Assembly (NCBI GenBank): GCA_038501625.1
Contig: JAZAYU010000013.1
Location: forward strand, 2,232,001-2,296,000
Length of the DNA stretch: 64,000 bases
DNA from: Corbicula japonica
Taxonomy: Eukaryota; Mollusca; Bivalvia; Venerida; Cyrenidae
Direction of reading: 5' to 3'
In this document: positions 45,701 to 57,700 of the stretch, one piece after another
Layout of the letters: every line of letters begins with the position of its first letter
How positions within the stretch are numbered: the first letter of the stretch is position 1
The notes under the pieces: generated by a model
Told to the model about the DNA's origin: nothing
Databases searched by the model: none
What the model saw: the letters and a program-made list of their open reading frames with translations, nothing else
Translations under genes and position numbers: made by a program

Positions 45701-48700
45701 ACAAAACCATGTCGGTTGGTCCAAGGTCAAGGTCACTGTTCCTAAAAATGGAATTTTCTTGTTAACACTTTAGTGGTCACATTTTTGCTCTGAGTGTCCA
45801 ATTGCAAAGAAACATGGTCAGGACATTAGTCCCAGTTGTTAATTGGACGAGTTTGAATATGGGTCATCTGGGTTCAAAAACTAGGTCACTGTTACTAAAA
45901 ATAGAAAAATCTTGTCCAGGCTGTAAATTTGTTATTTCTCATTGGATTTTAAAATAACTTGGCTCAAATGTTTACCATGACAAGATGTTGTTTCGCGTAC
46001 AATACCCATGGCTGTTTGTCCAAGGTCAAGGTCACTGTTACTAAAAATAAAATTTCTTGTCTGGGCTGTAACTTCCTAATGAATGGAGTGATTTCAAAAT
46101 AACTTTACATAAATGTTTACCATGACAAGGGGTTGTGTTGTGTACAATACCCATGCCGGTAGGTCCAAGGTCAAGGTAACTGTTACTAAAAATAGCATTT
46201 TCTTTTCCAAGCTGTAAATTTGTTATTTCTTATTGGATTTTAAAAGAACTTGGTGTAAATGTTAACCATATCGAGACGATGGGTCACATACAACACAACT
46301 TTGTTGTATTCAGGTGAGCGATAAAGGGCCATCATGGCCCTCTTGTTTCCCTTGATTTTACCAAACTTGCACACAACTCTTACAACCATTGAGCAGTTGT
46401 TGAAAGGACTGGTGAGCCACCCTATGGACCCTCTTGTTGCAAGGGTTATAGGCCCTTACTCTTTACTATTTAACTTCCACAGGCATATTTTTACAACATA
46501 TGTATACCAATTCGATTTCAAAGCTGCATTTCGGGGGCATATGTCAATTTCAAGTGACAGCTCTTGTTTTAAACTGTTTAACATTTTAACAACTACCCTT
46601 TGCTTTTTGATCCTTTCTATGCCTGGAAATCATTTATCCAGTTTTACTCTTACTAACACTGGCGTGCACCCTGCCCATAATACTCAATTAGAGGAGTGAG
46701 GCAGTATTAAAAGATAGATAGATAGAAATGTCTTAGGCTTGGGGCCAAAATGTCTTGGGTTGAAATGTCCCGTAAATTTACTCACTTGGGGTCAAAACTT
46801 CTATGGGTCAAATTGTCTTGCTACCTTTCGAATCCAGGTTTACTCAGAATCACCATTTAAGTCATTTGGTGATAAGAATGAACAATTAGTGTACAATTTA
46901 CATTGTTGTTTTTATATTCAAGCTTAAATATTGGTGACAGAAATGTGACCCCAGAAACACACATTTCTTTCAGGATCTTATGAATCATTATTGCAATAAA
47001 TTGGCATTGTTTCAGAAGAGACTGATATTCATATCTACCTTACTGACTATAACTAAGACCATTTTCATTTGCTAAAATTTTAAATGTAGAGTGAATAATG
47101 CTAGCAGAATGATTTCCATTACAGAAAAAAATATTTTGATATCTGGCAAACATGCTCTGCTGAAAAAGGAATGTTATTAAATCTGAAAATATCGCATTGA
47201 AAGTTCCATGTTCACCACCACTATGCACACTGTTGTTTGGAATGGATCAAAATTGTACTGGTTACTTTTGTTAACAACTGTAACGCAATTTACAGAAAGC
47301 ACACTAATATTAACCGAAAGTTACCAAAAGTGAGGTAGATTAACTGAAGCCACTTTATTAATTAACTTTTTCTAGTTATTGGTAATTAATTTATATAACA
47401 AAGAAACAAATAAACAAGAAACCGTATAATCAAGAAACTTGTGAAATGCCATAAATTGTTTCGTTTACTTGTGATCAGTGCTCTGTGAAAACTACATTCC
47501 ATGAAGTTATGCATGTAACCAGTGTAAAAAACAGTGTTAACCACGTAAAAAAATTCCCAATTTGAGCATGAGCCTTTTTCCCAATAACCCCGGAAAAAAT
47601 CCTGTATATGCATGCTTTTATTTAATGGTAAATGTCACATACTGGAATCGCTAATAAGCTTGAAAAAGAGTAGTAATCACCCTTGAACATGATTGAATAA
47701 GGTGCTTCATCAGCTGAAGTCTAGAAATATTTATAACATTCTTTCTTTAAACACTGTGTGACTTCTTAAACATGTTAAATATATATCTATAGATACTTAA
47801 CAACAACAGAGTGGAAAAATGAGTTTGGTGGCTACAAAGGGAAACAACTCAAGAATCAGGAGTTTAGAAGGTTACCTTTCTCATGCTGCACGTAAGTATA
47901 AACCTTTAATGTTTTCTGGGGAATTATAGTGTGTTTAAACAAAAACTAAATCGATAATCCTATGTTCGAAAACCATGTAATATCAAATTATTTTCGCTGT
48001 TTTTACAGAACTACTTTTTCTTTTACCTCCCTTTCCAAATTTTCAGATAAATTTGTAAAGAAAACAAAAAACAACAAGTAGTTCTCAAGAAAACATACAT
48101 AAAATAAAAATAAAATTTATTTGTTTTAGTGAAATATTGATTGACTGTCAAGTACGTTAAAGTCAAGTACGTTTACATGCAACACTATTCTTTAAATAAA
48201 AAGTTATTTCCCCTACTTTTTCATTTTCTTGGCACTATCTGATGTATGCACACATATTATTCCCTTATACAATGGTTACAACAGAAATATCTGTGCACGT
48301 ATACCCAATATATTAGTATCATGTCAGGTACGTTAACTGTTTTACAAATGAAGGTTAGATTCATTACTTTCAATGATATAGCTAGAAATATATGATGTTT
48401 ATTACAATTACAGCAAACCAAACGTATATATGACTATGTTTTATTTCAACTGTTTCGAAACAGTTCAAGTTTTGAATAGTTGTGATTGTTGGTCAGGTAC
48501 GTTAAAAATATTTTTAAAGGTACATTTTAAAGCTAAAATAATGCAAAAACTATTTCCTTTCCTATGAATAAGGATTGAAGTGTATATTCCAAGGAAAGGT
48601 CATACAAAATTTGCTTTGTTTTTATTTCAACTGATTTTGCAAAGTTCGGGTATTTGGTTTTTGTCTTTGATTACGTAGGCATTTTATTTTACATGTATAC

Positions 48701-51700
48701 CTTAAAATATTTTATTAAGCACTTCCCAATACAAAGATACTGTCCACAGTATCTTTGTCATTCATTGAATTAAGGTGATGTATAAAAAATATAACGTACC
48801 TGACTTTTAAAAATGGGTGGGTCATTTATAATCTGAAATTCATGGACTAAGCGTGTCAAGAAATGACCCCATTGTCATTTTACGTTAGGTGGGATGTTTA
48901 AAATTGGTATAATAAAGTTATTAATGTAAAATTGTAATGTTTACAATGTGCGAATGCTGAGTTAATTGATATTCAGTGAAGATCAGTACTGTAGTTTCTA
49001 GAATGGAAGTGGTACCACAAATTGGGATAATTATGTCTCACCACCTGTCTGGGGGAGACATGTTTTTTACCTGTCCGTCCTTCACACTTCACTTTCTGCT
49101 CAATAACAGGAGTTCCATATAACCCAGAATCTTCAGTCTTCATAAGATGATTTGACCTACTAGATAGATGGCTGCTATTGCTTTTGGAGTCACTGGGTAA
49201 AAGGTCAAAGAAGTCACAAAGGCTTTAAACCATTTTCTCTCAATTCAATGAAGAACCCTTTACCCCAGAGTCTCCAAACTTCACAATTTGATTGTATTTC
49301 TTTAGGGGTAAAGGTCATAGTCACAGGGGCCTTATTAGAAAATAAACATTTCCACTAATTTTTTTCTTGTCCATATTTTCTCATGCCCATTGTAATCATT
49401 AATGATTTCCACCCTTATATATCAAGTTATATATTATGATATGTTGTTTCTGATTTTATTTCCAGTTTGTCTATGCAGCCATTTGAGAATCCACTCTGCA
49501 CAAAAGATGGGGTGATATATGATTTGATGTAAGTAAGGGGTTATTTTTAATTTAATATGTAAGTGTGTTTTAAATTACTTATCCTGGTTTGTTATGTACA
49601 TGTATTTGTACAATATTACAAAAAAGGCCTCTGTTTTCTTTATTCACTGACTGCAGACTATTCTTTTTGCTTATTATACCAATGTCTATCCTTAATTCGA
49701 TGTGATATGGCTGTTACCCTATGGGCAGACAGTATAGATCAAGATCAGCAAGCATGGATAGCATATATGTGCCATCTGATTAGGATCTACACTGTTAACT
49801 TTTAGATTTTAAGGTTATTTTTGACCAAGAAGTGACCAGAGTAGATCCAGGTCAGATGGCCTGGCTGTGTTTGTTGATCTGGATCTACACACCTCACACA
49901 TGCAATAAAGGGTTAAATTAGTAGACCTTTCCAAGTTTTCTAGCTTTGCATTGCCCACTGTTGTATTTTAATGAGAATAGGCTGTGAGGGGAAAAAAGGA
50001 ACAATCTGATAATACTTTGTGTGTATGATTTTACAGGAATATAGTGCCGTTCCTCAAGAAATATGGAATCAATCCAGCTACAGGAGAAAAACTGAGTGCC
50101 AAGGAACTAGTCCGGCTGAATTTCCACAAAAATGCAGATGGTACAGTATTCTTGTATATTGTCTGATATAATTTTCAGTGGTAATTGTAAGTGAAAAACA
50201 GCAAAACTTTCAGATGATGGCAACTAGTTATAAGGAATTTTAGTCACAACGAAATCAGAAATATTGTATTTCATGATATGTGAAAAAATTGAGGCGATGT
50301 ATCAGTACTGGACCAAATACTAAGTAGAGGAGTTGTGTATTACTTTGTTAAAATGTAGGTACTTTTAACCCTTTGCTCCATATATGTGGAATTTATTGCA
50401 TGTGCGTGCACTAAATTATGTTTAAACTTTTTACTCCATTTTTCAGGTTTTATCACATGTACAACCAGTGTAGGTCCAGATCAGCAGGCACATCCATGCC
50501 ATGTGATCAGGATCTACACTGTTTGCTTTTTGATTCATTATGGTTAACAACAAGCAAACAGTGTAGATTCTCATCCAATGACACCAATCTGATCTGATTC
50601 TACACTGTCCTCCTGTGTGAAGAAAGGCATATTTTAGGAGTACATGTATAGTGTAAAAACACAGGGAAATGGCATAAGTTGAGCATGACTTGGTGACTTC
50701 ATAGGTGCTTTAATTATTTTGTCTTTGCTATAAGAAAAATAGTAGGTAAACCATAGTAGTAACTTAAATAATTTTAGATATATAGTGAGTGTTATTGAGG
50801 TTGAACATCTTGCACCACCTCAAAGAGTCAAATCTTTGAGTGTGAAGAAAGTTGATTACATGTATTAGTAGTTAAGCCTTTCAGCGATGTATAGAGGTTT
50901 TATCACATGTGCAAACATTGTAGATCCAGGTTGACTGGCTCATTACTGTTGGTCAGAAATAATGAATCAAAAAGTGAACAAAAAGTGAACAGTATATACC
51001 GGGTATGGAATATTATAACAGTATGTAATCTGTATGTTCGTATTTGTCGACTTGGGTATGTAAACAGTAGCACGCGAGACCAAACGTCCGGCATGATGTG
51101 TTTTTCATAATGAGAAATAATACGAACCTACAGACTGCATACTGTCATAATGTTCCTTTTATTATGTACCATTCTCCCTCAAAACAAATTTAAATTAACT
51201 AATCAACAAAATAATAGTCAACAGCGAGGTTAACATAATAGTAGGGAAAAAAAAGTAAAGCAATAGTAAATTTATGAACAGTGTAAAATATTAATGAATG
51301 GCGTAAAAATATCGTAACGGTTATAAAGCAGTGTTGGAAATTTCCTTTCTTGGAAATCAGTATGTGCTAGAAAATTATGACAACATAGTTATGACGTCAC
51401 AAACAACACGGAAAGATGCAAAATAAAGAATTAGAAAACGACATTGTCCAATACGGAATTACTAATCTGAAGAGTTGTTTCAATCTTGCGAATTAACGCT
51501 ACACTATGCTTAAATCATTCATGGGTATATACAGTAATAAAGATCCTTATCAGATTGCAGAGATGTACTGTCTGATCTGGATCTTCACTGTTCACCCATG
51601 CCGATAAAGTTGTGGGGTAAAGGATTAATCAAATCTTGAAATATCATATAAATGCAAACTGCCACTAGACCGAATCATGAAATAAATGTATATGTGTTAT

Positions 51701-54700
51701 ATATTTTCTTACAGGCAAGTACCACTGTCCTGTGACCTTCAAGGTATTCAATGAGAACACACATATAGTGGCTGTCAGACCTACTGGCAATGTGTTTGCT
51801 TATGAGGTGAGGTCAAACTGTTTATTGGTTCATCAACCTGTAAATCTACAGCACATGTTGTAACTATTAAGACCAAATCATTGCCATTTAAATATTAATA
51901 TATTTAATAGTGGGTTAAATTTATTAATGCCAATAATCATAGAGAAGATGTTGAGCTGTTTTTAACCTTTATTCCATGGGATATGGCTTTATCAGCCAGC
52001 TCATCAGGATTAGAAACTACACTGTTTGCTTTTTAGCTCACCTGTCACGTAGTGACAAGGTGAGCTTTTGTGATCGCAATTTGTCCGGCGTCTGTCCGTC
52101 TGTCGTCCGTCCGTAAACTTTTCATTTAAACAACATCTCCTCTTAAACCCCTGGGCCAAAGTTGATGAAACTTGCCACAGATGTTCCTTTCATGAAGCTC
52201 TTCCAAAGTTATTCAAATTAAGAAATCAATTCCATGCAGAACTCTGGTTGCCATGGCAACCTAAAGGAAAAACTTAAAAAATCTTCTTGTCTGAAACCAC
52301 AAGGCCTAGAGCTTAGATATTTGGCATTTAGCACCCTCTAGTGGAACTCTACAAAGATTGATCAAATTATTTCCCCGGGTTCAAAATTGGCCCCACCCCA
52401 GGGGTCACTTCATTTTACATAGACTTATATAGGAAAAACTTTTAAAATCTTCTTGTCTGAAACCACAAGGCCTAGAGCTTAGATATTTGGCATTTAGCAC
52501 CCTCTGTTGGAACTCTACAAAGATTGTTCAAATTATTTCCCTGGGGTCAAAATTGGCCCCGCCCCAGGGGTCACTTCATTTTACATAGACTTATAAAGGA
52601 AATCATTTAAAAATCTTCTCACAAACCACAATGCGTACAGCTTAGATATTTGGTAAGTAGCATTGTCTAATGGGTGTCTACTTAATTTGTTTGTTTTATA
52701 CAGCATCATCTAGTGGTTCTCTACCAAAATTGTTCAAACTATCCCCCTTGGGTCAAAAATGGCCCCACCCCAAGGGTCACTTGTTTTACGTAGTCTTATA
52801 TAGGGAAAACTTAAAAAAAATCTTCTTCTCTAAAACCACAAGGCCTAGAACCTTGGTATTTGGTATGTGTCATCATGTAGTTGTCCTCTACAAAAGTTGT
52901 TCAAATTATTCTCCTGGGATAAAAAATGGCTCTGCCCTGGGGGTCACTAGTTTTATTACATACAGTAGTGTTATATAGTAAATCTTTAAAAATCTTCTTC
53001 TCTGAAACTGTAAGGCCTAGAGCTTAGATATTTGGTATAGAGCATCATCTAGTTACATTTTTTCCACAATAGCAGCTTAATTTTTTTACTTGATTTTACC
53101 AAACTTGCACACAACTCGTGCAACCATTGAGCAGTTGTTGACAGGTGAGCGACCCAGGGTCCTATGGACCCTCTTGTATATTAATTGGGTTTTTTCTGAC
53201 AGAGGTGGCCACTGGCCAGTGTGGATCCAGATCAAAATGCATGGATGTGTTGATCTGGATCTACACTGGTAGCATGTGCAAAACAATCTGAATATTAAAA
53301 GGTTAAACAGTCAAATCAAACTACTTCATTTAGTTATTAAGAACAAATACACAGTAACTGCAATTAAAATATACCACACTTTTTTAGTTATTGCTCATAG
53401 CACTTGAGATCTCTGTACATGTACTTGTGGACTTGCAGGCTGTGGAGAGGTTAAACATCAAGCCAAACTTCTGGAAGGATCTGCTCACAGATGAACCTTT
53501 CACAAGGAAAGATCTCATCACTGTACAGGTAACATACCAAACCATGTTGGTCATGTGACCATGTTGGTCAGGTGACCATGTTCATGATTAAACTGATATT
53601 TTTAAAAGTAGCTATTCAATTGTGCCTTAAAATCAATATTTTATGACTTGTGAAAATATTAGTTACCGGTGTTCACTCATGAAATAAAATATATTTCACT
53701 TAAACAATTGAATATCTTCTACGTTATTTAAAAGTGGAATTATTACCTATAAATCATGTTGTAAAAGGAATCAAATGGTTGTACTTTGAGGCTACAATTT
53801 AATTATTACATGCTGTTATATATATTTCATTCGTACAACTGTTCGACTTAGACATTTAAAAGAAAACATTTAAGTTAAAATATCTTCTATTTTTCTCTTA
53901 ACAGGATCCAGCAAATTTGGACAAGTTCAACATCCAGAAGTTTTATTATGTCAAAAATAACTTAAAAGTTGGAGAGGATGGTAAGTTCGACTTTATAGTT
54001 CGGGAAATTGATAAATTCTAAGATCTGATTAGGAGTAAATGTGCTTGCCAGCCAGCTTACTAGCTGTAACATTATGCAACTGCACTTTGTGCTCAAATTC
54101 TGACCTGATCAGCAGTTATGTGATGTGAAGCACCGAGGAAATGCATTATTCAAACTAAATGCTGATTGTTAATGCAGATGTTTATACAGATTTAATTATA
54201 AGCAAACATCTAGACTTTGGATCATTGAAGATTTTGTATATAGCTGATACTCTTGTCTATGGGAGCATTTAGTTTTCTTGTGAAATTCTATGTAATGGAA
54301 CAAATTGATATGACTCTTTAATGAAAACTTTAGAGATAGGCAATTGTCAAGCAGAGAAATAGAAAAAATGGCCTAAACACACATGCCTAGTGGTCACATC
54401 AGCTTTGTTAAGTTTCAAATGGTTTGCTGGAATAAAGAAGATTTGAAGAATGTTCTTCGGGCATACATTGATATGTCTAATTCTGTTATTTGTTTTTTAC
54501 AACAGATGATGAAGATGACTTTAAACAAGGGAAGAGTCGACTGAAGACAGTCAATGCTGAGACACAGGATATACTAGAAACACTGGAGAGAGAATATGTG
54601 GCCCCTGTAAGTTAGCCTGCATGCCTTGTGTATTTAACACACAGATCTAGCAGATTCTAGAAACCATATTGAGAGACTATGAAGGTCACATAAAGACTTA

Positions 54701-57700
54701 AAGACCATGTTTGTGTAAAATTGGTGAAGGGAACTCATTCAAACTCTGCACAAAAACTTATCTCAGCTTATTATAGCACCTTAAAACTCAAAATAAAAAA
54801 AGCATTTGGGCTTTAAAATATTAAGTTTGGCTTTTAAATATGAACTGAAGACATGCTTTATTGTAGGATTTATTTCAGAGCAGATGGTAATTTCTGTCTC
54901 AGTTTTATGATCTTGCACTTTTGTCATGTAAAATAGATATATAACAAACTGGTAAATTAAGATCTATGTCCATATGTTTCAGAAAAAGTACTTGTAATAT
55001 TCCCATAGTACAGTTAGACAGATGGCAACTTTACCAATTCTTCATGAGACATTACTTTGCAATTAGGAACATTGTGTTATATTTTCAGGAAAAGAAAGAA
55101 GAAACAAAGAAAAAGGCTGACAAATTCAATTCTGTAAGTTGCATGGAGATGTGTTTGTTCTATCTTTTCAAAGTATTGTGTTTGAAGATGAACTTAACAT
55201 TGGATATTGGACTAAATATTATGACTTAAGACAAGATTGTATCACTAGGAATTAAAAATATACAGGCAATTAAAAATGCTTTGTATTTGAATTAAGCAAA
55301 TGTCTCATCTGGAAATGTAATATATGGACTTGACATGTTAATGTTGAGCAGACAGCTTTGCCTTCATTAAAAAAACCTTTCAGTTTTAAAAGAAGAAGAA
55401 ATTTGCACATTAATATTAAAAGAAAAGTAGTAAGCAACAATTTTTCTTTCAAAAAAAAAGCATTGGAAATAGTAAATAATAGCACAGTTTCTTGATTATA
55501 AAACTGACTTCTATTTTTTCTTGATTGCATTTATTATCTATATGACATATAAACATGAATACAAGAAATGTTGTCCTCACAAAGCACCATTGTGTTTAAT
55601 ATTGCAGGCTCATTATTCTACGGGAGCTGTAGCAGCGTCATTCACATCTACTGCAATGGTGCCGCAAACTGAACATGAAGCAGGTTAGTTAGCTATTGAT
55701 TATGGCCCCCTTCAAATAAAGTCTTGGAACTTTTAAACCCTTTCCTCTATATATACGCCTTTTTACGCGTGCGTGACCATCATCTGTGCCGTCTGATCAG
55801 GATCTGCACTGGTCGCATTTTGTTCAGAAATAACCTAACAAATAAAAAAGCGAACAGTTTAGATCCTGATCAAATGGCACGGATGTGGCGGCTGATCTGG
55901 ATCTAAACTGTTTGCCCATGAAACGAAGGTGTATCTATGGAGGAAAGGGTTAAAACAGTTGACCACTTTCTCATTATTTTAGACTGTACAGATAACTACC
56001 TGTATTTGTCTGTTTCTGGTCAGTTTCAACAATAAACCATAGTTGAACATGCAGATTTAACAAGAAAGCTAATAGCTGGACAATGACAAGTTAAATCATT
56101 ATTTAAATTGGTATCAATAATGAATTGAAGAACATATATCAATGATAAATGAAATAGATATCAAGGGTATCATTCTTACTAAAAATTAATAAGTAATCAT
56201 ACTGAATTTCATTGAAAAGCAAATAATCAAAAACTGTGGTATTGTTAAATTTTGTGAGGGTTTAACTTTTGCATATTTCATGCTTGGGAAAGTGTGCGAA
56301 ATCAAAACCCAGTAAAAACGAACTTTTAAATATCTTTTCAAATGAGATTACAATATAATACAACTGCAAAAAAAGTCATTATTGAGCATTTGTAATTTGT
56401 ACCTTCTGCACGAAATTTCATCCCCACAAAAATTAATAATACCGCAGTAGTTTGCTTAAAGCATGCATTATGTTTAATTTAGTTATTGCTGTAGTTCTAC
56501 TAGCATAGTTATTACCTTGTTAGATAGATCTGCATTGTATTTTCAGCGATTGTTGATGAGGATATTATCCGATATGGTAGAGTGAAAAAGAAAGGCTATG
56601 TGAGGGTAGTCACAAACTACGGACCACTCAATATCGAGCTTCATTGTGATATGGTAAGATATTATCTGGTATGGTAAGGTGTAAGGCTATGTGAGGGTAG
56701 TCACTAACTAGGGACACTCAATATCGAGCTTTATTGTGATATGGTAAGGTATTATCTGGTATGGTAAAGTGTAAGGCTATGTGAAGGTAGTCACTAACTA
56801 TGGACCACTCAATAGCATGCTACATTTGTGATATGGTAAGGTATTATCTGGTATGGTAAAGTGTAAGGCTATGTGAAGGTAGTCACTAACTATTGACCAC
56901 TCAATATTGAGCTTTATTGTGATATGGTAAGGTATTATCTGGTATGGTAAAGTGCAAGGCTATGTGAAGGTAGTCATTGACTACAGACCACTCAATATCG
57001 AGCTTTATTTTGATATGGTAAGGTATTATCTGGTATGGTAAAGTGTAAGGCTATGTGAAGGTAGTCACTAACTATGGACCACTCAATAGCATGCTACATT
57101 TGTGATATGGTAAAGTATTATCTGGTATGGTAAAGTGTAAGGCTATGTGAAGGTAGTCACTAACTACGGACCACTCAATAGCATGCTACATTTGTGATAT
57201 GGTAAAGTATTATCTGGTATGGTAAAGTGTAAGGCTACGTGAAGGTAGTCACTAATTACGGACCACTCAATATGGAGCTTTATTTTGATATGGTAAGGTA
57301 TTATCTGGTATGGTAAAGTGTAAGGCTATGTGAAGGTAGTCACTAACTACGGACCACTCAATATCAAGCTTTATTGTGATATGGTAAGGTGTTATCTGGT
57401 ATGGTAAAGTGTAAGGCTATGTGAAGGTAGTCACTAACTACGGACAACTCAATATCGAGCTTCATTGTGATATGGTAAGGTATTATCTTGTATGGTAAAG
57501 TGTAAGGCTATTTGAAAGTAGTTGCTAACTACGGACCACTCAGTATCGAGCTTTATTGTGATATGGTATGGTATTATCTGGTCTGGCAAAGTTTAAGGCT
57601 ATGTGAAGGTAGTCACTAACTACGGCCACTCAATATCGAGCTTTATTGTGATATGGTAAGGTATTATCTGGTATGGTAAAGTGTAAGGCTATGTGAAGGT

